64,000 nucleotides of DNA from JAKEFM01 sp035695825 (lineage in GTDB: Bacteria > Planctomycetota > UBA1135 > JAKEFM01), in the NCBI GenBank assembly GCA_035695825.1, contig DASRRH010000031.1:1-64000 (forward strand). The letters run 5' to 3'. Position 1 is the stretch's first letter. Each line of letters starts with the position of its first letter. Shown here in pieces: positions 26,409 to 34,605 of the stretch. Made by a program: the position numbers and the translations under genes. Below the pieces are notes generated by a model. The model worked only from the letters and a program-made list of their open reading frames with translations. It ran no database searches and was not told where the DNA came from.

Positions 26409-26456
26409 CGATCCCGCGCGCCGGAGACCGGCGACACCCCCTCCACGGGAGCGGCC

Positions 26457-27137
26457 GTGGCCGAGAAACCGTCGAACCAGTACCCGATCGCCGTCTCCCT
26501 CACCGCGAGGGACGTGAAGAAGAGCATCGCCTTCTACCGGGACAAGCTCGGGTTCGAGCTGAAGGAGTCGTGGCCCGACCCGGAGAACCCGATGTGGGCG
26601 AGCCTCCTCCTCGACCGCCAGTCCGTGATGCTCGGGGCGATGATGTCCCCCGAGGCGGCCGAGAAGATGTGCGGCGGGGACGCGGGCGCCGCGAGCTACA
26701 TGAAGACGCTCGCCGAGGAATTCCGGACGAGCAAGCCGGGCGTCGGGACCCTCACCTACATCCAGGTCCCCGACATCGACGCCTACCACAAGAAGATCAC
26801 GGCGAAGGGGGTCCAGGCCTCGGCCCCGAAGACGCAGTTCTACGGGATCCGCGAGGTCCCCCTGCAAGACCCCGACGGGTACCGCTTCATGTTCTACACG
26901 ACCGTCCAGATGGAGAGCTGCGGGTCGTGCGGGATGCCCTTGAAGGACGCGAAGCTCGGCCAGATGTACTGCGGCTACTGCACGGACGACGCCGGGAAGC
27001 TCAAGCCCTACGAGGTCGTCCTCGAGGGGACGATCCAGGGTTACTTCATGGGAATGAAGAAGATGCCGCGCAAGGAGGCGGAGAAGGCCGCGCGGGAACA
27101 CCTTGCCAAGATGCCGGCCTGGGTCGCGAAGAAGTAG
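26457..27137 (+). CDS. VOC-domain protein fused to a C-terminal zinc ribbon, paralogue 1
   Basis: 226 residues from GTG 26457. Residues ~8-148 form a glyoxalase/bleomycin-resistance (VOC) domain: IAVSLTARDVKKSIAFYRDKLGF, LLLDRQSVMLGAM, TYIQVPDIDAYHKKI, PLQDPDGYRFMFY. Residues ~150-226 form a zinc-ribbon-2-like domain: CGSCGMPLKDAKLGQMYCGYC, then a helical end with KKMPRKEAEKAAREHLAKMPAW. Each domain is known separately; the ribbon's partner binding is unknown. Whether the VOC site holds a metal is unclear because the expected His/Glu ligands are only partly visible. A near-identical paralogue lies 1.5 kb downstream with a matching promoter. Confidence 0.85.
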   Translation: MAEKPSNQYPIAVSLTARDVKKSIAFYRDKLGFELKESWPDPENPMWASLLLDRQSVMLGAMMSPEAAEKMCGGDAGAASYMKTLAEEFRTSKPGVGTLTYIQVPDIDAYHKKITAKGVQASAPKTQFYGIREVPLQDPDGYRFMFYTTVQMESCGSCGMPLKDAKLGQMYCGYCTDDAGKLKPYEVVLEGTIQGYFMGMKKMPRKEAEKAAREHLAKMPAWVAKK

Positions 27138-27159
27138 TCCCCCACGAGGATCGCGCGAT

Positions 27160-28494
27160 CTAGCGGTCCGTCCGAGGCGCCGTCTCCTCCCGGAGCCGGA
27201 GCGTCGGGTCCCCGAGGAGCATGAACTTCATCCCCTGGAAGAAGACGCTCGGGGGATACCAGTCCTCCGTCGGGACGAGCGAGGCGAGGCGCTCGGCTTC
27301 CCAGTAGCTCGCGATCGCGCCCCTCCACGCTTCCCCGATCCGGGTCGCGGGGTCCGCCGCGAGCGCCCGCGTGAACCCCTCGAGGAGGGTCAGGGCGCAG
27401 GGCTGCGACCCCGTGTTGCATCCGACGTACGCGACCGCGCCTCCGCTCGGCATCCGAAGCAGCCGCTCCCCCAGGCCGGTCGTGTTGTGCGGGCCGGGCT
27501 GGAGCGGGGCGGGCGGGGGAGGAGGAGCGCGGAAGACCTCTCCGGCGTTCGTCCCCCGGTGGAGCCGCCCGTCCTCGTCGAGGTAGGCCTCGTAGGGCGC
27601 TTCCGCGCAGAAGTGGGCGGTGCCGCACCCGACCGAGAAGAAGACGGCCGGGCGGGCCGCGGCGAGCGCCTCGCGCTCGGCCGGGCCGAGGCAGCCGGCC
27701 CACTCCTCCCGGTCGCCGTGTCCGACGTGGAGGGCGAGGTCGACGCCGGCGAGGAGAGAGCGGGAGACGCTGGCGGGGGTCGGGACGCCCTCCCCGTAGA
27801 ACTGCCGCTCCACGGCGAAGCCGGCGGAGGAAAGCCCCTCCGCCATCGCCCCGGCGCGCGCGCGCGCGTCGACCCAGCCGTCCGCGTGGGCGAGGAGGAC
27901 ACGGGGGCTCGCGCCCGTCGGCTTCCAGGCGAGCGTCTTCGCGACGACCGCCGCCAGCGTCGTGGCGTCGGAGACGGGCCAACGGCCGAGGGCGATCTCC
28001 GGGCGGTAGGAGACGGCGTCGGCGTTGATCGGGCCTCCCTTGTTCTTCTCCCCGCGGACTTCGCCGAAGTAGCGCGCGTGGAAGCCCTCGGCCGAAGCGT
28101 TCCACGAGTCGAAGGCCCCCGTCTCGTCGGCGAGGTCGGCGTAGTAGAGGTCGCTCGCGTAGAAGCCGTAGTCGAAGGCGGGGGGGGTGACGCGGTCGAG
28201 GACCATGAAGCGGACGGGGAGCGCGTCCGCGTCCCCGACCAGGAGAACGAACCGGACGTCCCGCTCCTTCCACGCTCCGTAGAGGCGGCGCTTCAGCCGC
28301 TCGGGAGGGTCGACGCCCGGCGAGGCCTCGAGCGCGTCCTCCAACGGCGCGAACTCGACGCGGAGCTCGCGGCGGCGCGCGTCGAGGAACGGCGCGAGGA
28401 CGGGCTCCCACGCGGCCGGAGCGACGACCAGGAACCCCGGCGGGTCGGGGGTCGCGGGGAGAAGCGCGAGGGAGAGGGAGGCGAGGAGGGACAT
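27160..28494 (-). CDS. C25 (gingipain-like) peptidase family protein
   Basis: 444 residues with a short hydrophobic N-terminus (MSLLASLSLALLP) that may be a signal peptide. The catalytic pair of the clan CD/C25 fold is visible: His259 in LHVGHGDREEW and Cys290 in VFFSVGCGTAHF. Upstream, RFVLLVGDADALPVRF and SDLYYADL match the conserved N-terminal part of the catalytic domain, and GGAVAYVGCNTG and FFQGMKFMLLGDPTLRLR match its end. Gingipain-type enzymes are extracellular Cys peptidases; this one lacks the large adhesin and C-terminal sorting regions. It sits between two VOC/zinc-ribbon paralogues, convergent with the first and divergent from the second. Confidence 0.8.
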   Translation of the reverse strand: MSLLASLSLALLPATPDPPGFLVVAPAAWEPVLAPFLDARRRELRVEFAPLEDALEASPGVDPPERLKRRLYGAWKERDVRFVLLVGDADALPVRFMVLDRVTPPAFDYGFYASDLYYADLADETGAFDSWNASAEGFHARYFGEVRGEKNKGGPINADAVSYRPEIALGRWPVSDATTLAAVVAKTLAWKPTGASPRVLLAHADGWVDARARAGAMAEGLSSAGFAVERQFYGEGVPTPASVSRSLLAGVDLALHVGHGDREEWAGCLGPAEREALAAARPAVFFSVGCGTAHFCAEAPYEAYLDEDGRLHRGTNAGEVFRAPPPPPAPLQPGPHNTTGLGERLLRMPSGGAVAYVGCNTGSQPCALTLLEGFTRALAADPATRIGEAWRGAIASYWEAERLASLVPTEDWYPPSVFFQGMKFMLLGDPTLRLREETAPRTDR

Positions 28495-28526
28495 GTCGCG
28501 GATCCGCCGCGGAAGGATCAGCCCGG

Positions 28527-28532
28527 ATTATC
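28527..28532 (-). promoter_or_regulatory. -10 element (GATAAT) of the C25 peptidase gene
   Basis: GATAAT on the minus strand lies 33 bases before the ATG at 28494. It sits just upstream of the plus-strand -35 of the divergent VOC gene, so the two promoters are back to back. Confidence 0.45.
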
Positions 28533-28543
28533 TCCGCGGTCCC

Positions 28544-28572
28544 TTGCCGCCGCGCGGAGGGCCGGACACAAT
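28544..28572 (+). promoter_or_regulatory. Promoter of VOC/zinc-ribbon gene 2
   Basis: TTGCCG (28544-28549), 17-base spacer, CACAAT (28567-28572), matching the promoter of the paralogue in both boxes and spacing. Confidence 0.6.
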
Positions 28573-28611
28573 CCGGGTCCTTTCGGGCGGAAGCGACCAT
28601 CGGAGCGAACC

Positions 28612-29292
28612 ATGAGCCAAGAAACGGGCCAGTACCCGATCACGATCGGCTTCACGACGAAGGACATGAGGAAGACCGTCGCCTACTGGCGCGACACCCT
28701 CGGGTTCAAGATGGCGGAGTCGTGGCCGGACGCGGAGAACCCGAAGTGGGTGAACTTCATGCTCGACCGCCAGTCGGTGATGTTTGGCGCGCTCCTGTCT
28801 CCCGAGGAGTCGGCGAAGATGTGCGCCGGAGACGCCGAGAGGGAGGCGATCCACAAGACCCTCCACGAGGAGTTCCAGAGGGGGCAGCCCGGCATCGGGA
28901 CGATCCTCTGTCTGCAGGTTCCCGACGTCGACGGGTACCACGCGACGATCTCGAAGCGGGGCGCGAAGCCGACGACGAAGCCGAAGACGCAGTTCTACGG
29001 GCTGCGCGAGTTCATGATCCAGGACCCGAACGGCTACCGCGTCTCGTTCCACACGCCGGTCAAGGTGGAGAGCTGCGGGTCGTGCGGGATGCCGCTCAAG
29101 GACGCAAAGCCGGGGCAGATGTACTGCGGCTACTGCGCGGACGACGCCGGCAAGCTCAAGCCCTACGAAGTCGTCCTCGAGGGGACGATCCAGGGCTTCT
29201 TCATGGACATGAAGAAGATGCCCCGGCCGCAGGCCGAGAAGGCCGCGCGCGAGCACCTCGCGAAGATGCCCGCGTGGGCGGCTCGGAAGTAG
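28612..29292 (+). CDS. VOC-domain protein fused to a C-terminal zinc ribbon, paralogue 2
   Basis: 226 residues, the same length as its paralogue at 26457 and alignable throughout. The VOC part (ITIGFTTKDMRKTVAYWRDTLGF, FMLDRQSVMFGAL, CLQVPDVDGYHATI, MIQDPNGYRVSFH) is more diverged than the ribbon part, which is nearly identical (CGSCGMPLKDAKPGQMYCGYC, YEVVLEGTIQG, REHLAKMPAW). Stronger conservation of the ribbon suggests a shared binding partner, while the VOC pockets may recognise different ligands. ATG 28612 is 40 bases after a clear -10. Function unknown; the DNA-binding or metal role of the ribbon is inference. Confidence 0.85.
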   Translation: MSQETGQYPITIGFTTKDMRKTVAYWRDTLGFKMAESWPDAENPKWVNFMLDRQSVMFGALLSPEESAKMCAGDAEREAIHKTLHEEFQRGQPGIGTILCLQVPDVDGYHATISKRGAKPTTKPKTQFYGLREFMIQDPNGYRVSFHTPVKVESCGSCGMPLKDAKPGQMYCGYCADDAGKLKPYEVVLEGTIQGFFMDMKKMPRPQAEKAAREHLAKMPAWAARK

Positions 29293-29322
29293 GACCCGCA
29301 GGGGATCCGGCGCGCCCCCCCC

Positions 29323-29351
29323 TTGCCCGCTCCGGCGGGGGGGCGTAGCCT
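29323..29351 (+). promoter_or_regulatory. Promoter of the secreted GEVED protein
   Basis: TTGCCC (29323-29328), 17-base spacer, TAGCCT (29346-29351). The ATG at 29564 is about 205 bases after the predicted start of transcription, giving a long leader in which I see no convincing small gene or known riboswitch. Confidence 0.5.
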
Positions 29352-29563
29352 CGCTCCTACGGATCGCGCTCCTCGGAGCCGGCCGTCCCCGCGCGGGACG
29401 GACGCGGCGTTCGAGGGGCGGATCGCGTACCCCCTGACGGCGATGGGAAGCGGCGACCGCGCTTTCGGTTCGTGCGGCGGGCTCCCCTCGCGCCCCGGGC
29501 CGGACCCCCGGCGCCCGGTCCGCGGCTCGACTCTCGGTGCGCCGGGGTGAGGCGCGAGGAACG

Positions 29564-32305
29564 ATGAGCATCCCCTGGACCCGACTTGCCACCCTCGTCC
29601 TCGTCGCTCCGGGCTCCGCGTTCGCGCAGGCCCCCCCGAACGACGAGTGCGTCAATGCGATTCCGATGGTCGACGGGCCGAACGGGCCCTTCACGAACCT
29701 CGGGGCGACGACGAACCCGGCGGATCCCCCCTTCTCCTGCAGCGACGGGGGGATCGACCTCTGGTACACGTACACCGCCTCCTGTTCGGGCTCCATCGTC
29801 TTCTCGATGTGCCCGGGATTCGGGGGGACGTGGGACTACGACGCCATGCTCAACGTCTACACGGGGAGCTGCGGCGCCCTCACATCCGTCGGGTGCAACG
29901 ACGACTTCTGTCAGACGGCTGCGACCGGCTCGCAGGTGACCGTCTACTGCGTCCAGGCGGGGACGACCTACCTCCTGCGCGTGGGCGGGTACGGCCCGGC
30001 GGGCTCGGGGGACACGGGGAACTTCACCCTCGCCATCGTCTGCTCCCCCCCGCCTCCGGCTCCGCCGAACGACGACTGCGCCGGCGCCACGCCGATCGTC
30101 GACGGGCCGAACGCCGGGCTCACCTCGGACGGAGCGACGACGAACCCCGCCGATCCCCCCTTCCCCTGCGCCCTCGGCGGATCGGACGCCTGGCACGCCT
30201 ACACGGCGAGCTGCACGGGGGCGACGACCTTCTCGCTCTGCGGCTCGACGACGAGCCCCTACGACGCGATGGTCGCCGTCTATGGAGGGGGGTGCGGAGC
30301 GCTGACGCTCCTCGGCTGCAGCAACGACGCGTGCGCGACCGCTCCCCAGGTCTCCGTCCCGACGACGGCCGGGACGACCTACCTCGTCCGCGTGGGAGGG
30401 GTGGGCGCCTGCTCCCTGACGGGGTCCTACGCGATCGACGTCGCCTGCGCGGCGCCCCCCGCGAACGACGAGTGCGCGACGGCGACCGCCGTCGTCGACG
30501 GGTTGAACGGCCCCTTCGACAACACGACCGCGAGCTCGGGCTCCACGGCGGCGAGCTGCGGGTCGGGCTCGACGCCCGGACACCGCGATCTCTGGTTCTC
30601 CTACGCGGCGACCTGCACGGGCGCGGTCACCGTGAACACGTGCGACACGCTCGGAGGGACGACGACGCTCACGGACACGCTGCTCACGGTGTACGACGCC
30701 TGCGGCGGGTTCGAGCTCGCCTGCAGCGACAACTCCACCGTCGCGGGCTGCGGCGTGGGGTCCTCGAGCGCGACGTTCAGCGCGAGCGCGGCGACGACCT
30801 ACCGGATCCGGGTCGCGAGCGCTTCGGCCACAGCGCAAGGAACCTTCACCCTGACCCTCTCCTGCGCCGCGGACGCGGCCGCGACGGACGACTTCGGGGA
30901 CGCGCCCGGCGGATTCGTCGCGCGCCACACGGGCCCCCTGGCGGAGCGGCTCGGCGCGACGGTCACGGCCGACGCGGCGACGAGGACCCCGGCCTGGTTC
31001 GGCGACTCCGGCGACGACGGCGTCGTCTCGGTCTCGAGCCTCTTCCCGGGGAGCACGAGCGCCCAGATCGTCGTGTCGGCGGTGAGCCCCGCCTCCACCC
31101 AGGCCGACTTCTGCCGCCTCTGGGTGCGCCGCGCCTCGACGGACCTCGGGTGGTCGGGCATCACGGACGCCCTCCCCTCCCAGACCGCCACGGTCGGGGC
31201 GGGCTCCGTGAACTTCACCTTCGGTCCGTTCACGTACAGCGCGACGGGCGCCCCCTCCCCCGGCGTCCGGGTCCGGCTGTCGCGGAACGCGACCGGCGTC
31301 ACCTCGATCCTCGCGACCGCCTCCTTCGGCGAGTGCGAGGACCACCTCCTGACCGGATCGGGCGGGGCGAACACGGCCCCGCTCGCCCCGAGCGTCGGCT
31401 CGGACGCGGGGGACGCGCCGCTTCCCTACCCGCCCGCCGCCATGCGCAACATCCTGAACGAGCGCCTCGGCAGCGCGGTGGACGGGGACGCGAACGCGCC
31501 GGTCGGCTTCCCGACCGCGGGGGCGGCGGCCTGGAACGACGACGGCTCCGACGACGACGGGATCGTCCGGTTGAGCGGCCTGCGGCCCGGCGGATCGACG
31601 ACGCTCCTCGTCCGCGGCACGAACCCGGCGGGGTCGACCGTCGACGCCGTCCGCGCCTGGCTCGACTTCGACAACGACGGCAACTGGGACGAGGCGGGGG
31701 AGTCGACCGCGCTCCAGGTCGCCCCGATCGGGATCGGTCCGACGGGCACCCTCTTCACGCTCGGGCCCCTCGCCGTTCCCGCGGGGAGCGTCAACCAGGT
31801 CCCGGTCCGGATCAAGCTCGCGCGCGCGGGCGGGATCCTCGAGGGGGCCGAGCTCGCCGCGGGCGCCTCGGGGGCGATCGGGGAGATCGAGGACTACCTC
31901 CTCACCCTCCAGCAGGGGACCCCTTGCAACTCCTCCGGCGGCCCTCCCCCCTCCGCTTGGGCCGACGATCCGCCGCGGATCGGGCTCAATTTCACGTGGC
32001 GGCAGGCGGGGCTCGCTCCGGGCGGGCTCGTGCTCTTCGTGATGAGCTCGACCCCGCTCCCGGGGATCGACTTCGCTCTCTTCGGCCTCCCCGTGCCGCC
32101 GGGCGTCTGTTTCCTCTACGTGAACCCCGACGTCATCGGAACGGCCGGGATCGCCGACGCGAACGGGAACCTGTCGACGACGGTTCCGGTGCCGAACGTG
32201 CCCGCGTTCCTCGGGGGGACCGTGAACCTGCAGAACGTCGAGATCGCGCCCCCCTTCGTCCTCTTCGTCACGAACTACCTCGCGCTGACGATCCTCGCCC
32301 CGTAG
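29564..32305 (+). CDS. Large secreted protein: three PPNDxC repeats, two GEVED domains
   Basis: 913 residues from ATG 29564 (GAGGA five bases upstream). A signal peptide ends LVAPGSAFAQA. Three related beta domains begin with PPNDEC/PPNDDC/ANDEC at about 23, 165 and 297; each contains a D(L/A)W(Y/H/F)xYTAxC element and ends in a TYLxRV strand, as in prepeptidase-C-terminal-like domains. Two GEVED modules follow: TDDFGDAP...FGECEDHLL (~440-605) and DAGDAPLPYP...IGEIEDYLL (~612-785), with a Ca-binding-like DFDNDGNWDE. The C-terminal ~120 residues form a terminal domain of the type seen on planctomycete exported proteins (FTWRQAGLAPGGLVLFV ... IADANGNLSTTVPVP). Probably a surface or matrix protein with many disulfides; ligand unknown. 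Confidence 0.85.
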   Translation: MSIPWTRLATLVLVAPGSAFAQAPPNDECVNAIPMVDGPNGPFTNLGATTNPADPPFSCSDGGIDLWYTYTASCSGSIVFSMCPGFGGTWDYDAMLNVYTGSCGALTSVGCNDDFCQTAATGSQVTVYCVQAGTTYLLRVGGYGPAGSGDTGNFTLAIVCSPPPPAPPNDDCAGATPIVDGPNAGLTSDGATTNPADPPFPCALGGSDAWHAYTASCTGATTFSLCGSTTSPYDAMVAVYGGGCGALTLLGCSNDACATAPQVSVPTTAGTTYLVRVGGVGACSLTGSYAIDVACAAPPANDECATATAVVDGLNGPFDNTTASSGSTAASCGSGSTPGHRDLWFSYAATCTGAVTVNTCDTLGGTTTLTDTLLTVYDACGGFELACSDNSTVAGCGVGSSSATFSASAATTYRIRVASASATAQGTFTLTLSCAADAAATDDFGDAPGGFVARHTGPLAERLGATVTADAATRTPAWFGDSGDDGVVSVSSLFPGSTSAQIVVSAVSPASTQADFCRLWVRRASTDLGWSGITDALPSQTATVGAGSVNFTFGPFTYSATGAPSPGVRVRLSRNATGVTSILATASFGECEDHLLTGSGGANTAPLAPSVGSDAGDAPLPYPPAAMRNILNERLGSAVDGDANAPVGFPTAGAAAWNDDGSDDDGIVRLSGLRPGGSTTLLVRGTNPAGSTVDAVRAWLDFDNDGNWDEAGESTALQVAPIGIGPTGTLFTLGPLAVPAGSVNQVPVRIKLARAGGILEGAELAAGASGAIGEIEDYLLTLQQGTPCNSSGGPPPSAWADDPPRIGLNFTWRQAGLAPGGLVLFVMSSTPLPGIDFALFGLPVPPGVCFLYVNPDVIGTAGIADANGNLSTTVPVPNVPAFLGGTVNLQNVEIAPPFVLFVTNYLALTILAP

Positions 32306-32339
32306 GAGCCCGCGCGGGCGCCGGAGGGAGGACGCGGAC

Positions 32340-32345
32340 TAAGAT
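32340..32345 (+). promoter_or_regulatory. -10 element (TAAGAT) of the GT-C glycosyltransferase gene
   Basis: TAAGAT lies 21 bases before the GTG at 32366, predicting a leader of about 14 bases. No -35 is evident. Confidence 0.4.
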
Positions 32346-32365
32346 CCGCGCCCCCCTCCGCGCCC

Positions 32366-33985
32366 GTGGCGCCCCCCCTCCGCCGCCTCCTCCTCGCCGG
32401 GATCCTCGCGCTCGGCGCCGCCCTCCGCGGTGCGGGGCTCCGGGCCTTCCCCGTCGCGGACGAGAGCCAGGCGGTCGCGACGGCAATCTACCTCGAGACG
32501 ACCGGCGAGGGTGTCCCGCCGAGCGCGAACTGGCCCCCCGCGATCTACTCCCTCCTCCGAGGGGCGATCCGAGCGGGGATCGCCCTCGGCGTCCACCCCT
32601 CCCTCGACGCGGTGCGGGAGGAGTTCGCGAAGGATTGGGTCCGGCGACCCGGAGCGCTCCACCTCGAGACGCGCGCGGTCTCGATCGCCTGCGGCCTCGG
32701 CCTGATCGCCGCGGCCTACGCCATCGGAGGCCGCATCGCCGGTTCGTCGGCCGGACTCCTCGCCGCGCTCGGCGTCGCGATCTCCCCGCTCGCCTGCGCC
32801 TACTCCCGCTACGCGCTGACCGACGCGCCGCACGCCCTCGCCGCGGCCGCTTCCCTCCTCCTCGCGCTCGTGCACCTCGGCTCTGGGGGGCGCGCGGCGT
32901 TCCTCGGGTCGGCGGCGCTCGCCGGAGTCGCCTTTTCGACGAAGTACCTCGGCGCCCTCGCCCTCCTCGCGCCGCTCGCGGCCCTCCGCGGTCCCGTGGG
33001 ACCGAGCCGCGCGGTCGCGGCGGCGGCGCTCGCGGGGATGGGCTTCCTCGCCGGCGCGTTCCTCGCGGCTCCCTCGCTCTTCCTCCATCCGAGCGCGTAC
33101 CTCCGCTGGCTCGGCGTCCACGCGGAGGCGACCGGGTGGGAGTGGCTCGGGTTCGAGGGGGAGCCCCGCGGCTGGCTCTATCACGCGCTCCGCACGATCC
33201 CCTGGTCCCTCGGCGGGCCTCTGCTCGTCGCCGCGGCCGCGCTCGGCCTCGCGTGGGCGCTCCGGCACGAGCGGCGCCGGTGTCTCGTCCTCCTCGCCTT
33301 CGCGGTCCCCTACTACCTCGTCGTCGGGACGAACCGGATCCTCTACGCCCGCTACCTCCTCCCCCTCGTTCCGGTCCTCGCCGTCTTCGGGGCCGCCGGG
33401 ATCGTGCGCGCGCTGCCGGCGGTCGTCCCCGGCCGGCTCCCGGCCCGCGCGGGGATCGCGGCCTTCGGGGCGCTGGCGTTCGGGGGGGCGCTCCTCGACG
33501 AGATCGGCCGCGCGCGCGCGATCGCCGGACCGGACACGCGCCGTCTCGCGATGGAGTGGATGGAGAAGGACCTGCCGGCCGGGACGCGCGTCCTCACCGC
33601 CGTCCCCGTCTACGTCCCGGGGTTCGAGTTCCTCCCGGACTTCGCCTACCCCCCGGCGGACGCGAAGCGATTCGCGTGGAAGAACCTGGCCCACCGCTCC
33701 GACCGCCGGTCGAGGCTCGCCTTCGACGCCGCCTCGAGGGAAGCCGACGTCTACGTCTGGACGGGATTCGTCGATCCCCTCCTCGAGGCGAAGCCGGGGC
33801 TCTACCCCGACTACGCCGCGTTCTCGAAGGACCTCGCGGGGGCGCCGCTCCTCGCGGTCTTCGACCCGGGGGGGAGGCCCGATCGCCGCATCCCCCGCGA
33901 AGAGTGGAGCGGTCTCGGCGTGTCGGGTCGCGCGTGCACGAAGGCGGGTCCCGCGATCCGGATCTACCGGCTGAAGGGGGAGTGA
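32366..33985 (+). CDS. GT39-like (PMT/ArnT-type) membrane glycosyltransferase
   Basis: 539 residues with about ten hydrophobic spans. After the first span the acidic pair region reads FPVADESQAVATA, where GT-C enzymes keep their catalytic Asp/Glu in the first extracytoplasmic loop. Further landmarks are RAVSIACGLGLIAAAYAIGG, SRYALTDAPHALAAAAS and STKYLGALALLAPL, all typical of the dolichyl-phosphate-mannose-protein mannosyltransferase family. The C-terminal ~150 residues are a soluble periplasmic domain (LAMEWMEKDLPAGTRVL ...). It would transfer a sugar from a polyprenyl phosphate to protein, lipid or glycan outside the membrane. The secreted repeat protein directly upstream is a possible acceptor, but that is a guess. 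Confidence 0.85.
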   Translation: MAPPLRRLLLAGILALGAALRGAGLRAFPVADESQAVATAIYLETTGEGVPPSANWPPAIYSLLRGAIRAGIALGVHPSLDAVREEFAKDWVRRPGALHLETRAVSIACGLGLIAAAYAIGGRIAGSSAGLLAALGVAISPLACAYSRYALTDAPHALAAAASLLLALVHLGSGGRAAFLGSAALAGVAFSTKYLGALALLAPLAALRGPVGPSRAVAAAALAGMGFLAGAFLAAPSLFLHPSAYLRWLGVHAEATGWEWLGFEGEPRGWLYHALRTIPWSLGGPLLVAAAALGLAWALRHERRRCLVLLAFAVPYYLVVGTNRILYARYLLPLVPVLAVFGAAGIVRALPAVVPGRLPARAGIAAFGALAFGGALLDEIGRARAIAGPDTRRLAMEWMEKDLPAGTRVLTAVPVYVPGFEFLPDFAYPPADAKRFAWKNLAHRSDRRSRLAFDAASREADVYVWTGFVDPLLEAKPGLYPDYAAFSKDLAGAPLLAVFDPGGRPDRRIPREEWSGLGVSGRACTKAGPAIRIYRLKGE

Positions 33986-33995
33986 TCCGAGGGAG

Positions 33996-34008
33996 GGGCC
34001 GGGGGCCC
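33996..34008. terminator. Hairpin between convergent genes
   Basis: GGGCC-GGG-GGCCC in the 27-base gap between the glycosyltransferase stop and the merR stop. A short GC stem with no T run; a two-way terminator is possible. Confidence 0.3.
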
Positions 34009-34012
34009 GCGG

Positions 34013-34498
34013 CTAGCCGAGGAGCGCGCGGAAGGGGCCCGGGAGGTCCCTCCCGTGGACGCGGCAGGGGCTGCAGTAGGGGTCCCCGAGCGGGGGGAGC
34101 ATCGGGCAGGAGCGACACTCCTCGACCTGACCGAGCGCCGCGTCGAGCTCCTTCATCTCCTCGCCGAGGCGGGAGATCTGGAGGCGGAGGAGCCGCCGTT
34201 GCTCCTCGAGCGCCCGGGCGACCCCGTGGAGCATGCCGCCTCGGTCGCACGCCCCCTTCCGAGGCCGCTCGAGAGTCTCCCGGATCTTCGAGAGGGGGAG
34301 CCCCCTCTCCTGGAGCTGGCGGATCATCCCCAGGCGCTCGAGCGCCGAGCGCTCGTAGTACCGGAACCCCCCCCGGCTCCGCTTCGTGCAGCGCAGGAGC
34401 CCGAGCTCCTCGTAGTAGCGGAGCGTCCGGTGGTTCGTCCGCGCGAGACGCGCGAACTCGCCGATCCGGACGAGGTGTTCCCCGGGCGACCCCATCAT
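34013..34498 (-). CDS. MerR-family transcriptional regulator with C-terminal Cys cluster
   Basis: 161 residues from ATGATG at 34498; the frame continues upstream but the winged-helix region starts just after this Met, and a strong promoter lies immediately before it. Residues ~10-80 are the MerR DNA-binding domain (VRIGEFARLARTNHRTLRYYEELGLL, RGGFRYYERSALERLGMIRQL), followed by a coiled-coil dimerisation helix. The last ~35 residues hold five Cys in CRSCPMLPP...YCSPCRVHG, a likely metal or redox sensor site, plus CDRGGM before the helix. MerR proteins twist a promoter with a long spacer; the ligand here could be a metal or oxidant. Divergent from fhs by 107 bases, so fhs or itself may be the target. 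Confidence 0.85.
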   Translation of the reverse strand: MMGSPGEHLVRIGEFARLARTNHRTLRYYEELGLLRCTKRSRGGFRYYERSALERLGMIRQLQERGLPLSKIRETLERPRKGACDRGGMLHGVARALEEQRRLLRLQISRLGEEMKELDAALGQVEECRSCPMLPPLGDPYCSPCRVHGRDLPGPFRALLG

Positions 34499-34504
34499 CC
34501 GGCG

Positions 34505-34533
34505 CTTATAGGTACACGAACCGGTCCCATCAA
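34505..34533 (-). promoter_or_regulatory. Promoter of the merR gene (predicted leaderless)
   Basis: On the minus strand TTGATG (34533-34528), 17 bases, TATAAG (34510-34505). Transcription would start about at 34498, the A of the ATG, so the message would have no leader. Confidence 0.6.
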
Positions 34534-34542
34534 GGCGCGCCC

Positions 34543-34572
34543 TTGCGGACGGGGCTCCCCGGCCTCTATTCC
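34543..34572 (+). promoter_or_regulatory. Possible promoter of fhs
   Basis: TTGCGG (34543-34548) and TATTCC (34567-34572) with 18 bases between; TCTATT at 34565 is an alternative at 16. The spacer contains the symmetrical GGGGCTCCCC (34551-34560), a candidate site for the divergent MerR protein. Confidence 0.35.
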
Positions 34573-34605
34573 TCCGGTTCCTTGGGTCTTCCCTCCCCCC
34601 GCGCG

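Noticed and set aside
27149..27160. Perfect 12-base palindrome GATCGCGCGATC between convergent genes
   Set aside because: Short and self-complementary without a loop; too weak to call a terminator or operator.
32308..32319. Palindrome GCCCGCGCGGGC just after the GEVED gene
   Set aside because: Such GC palindromes are expected by chance here and no T tract or loop supports a terminator.
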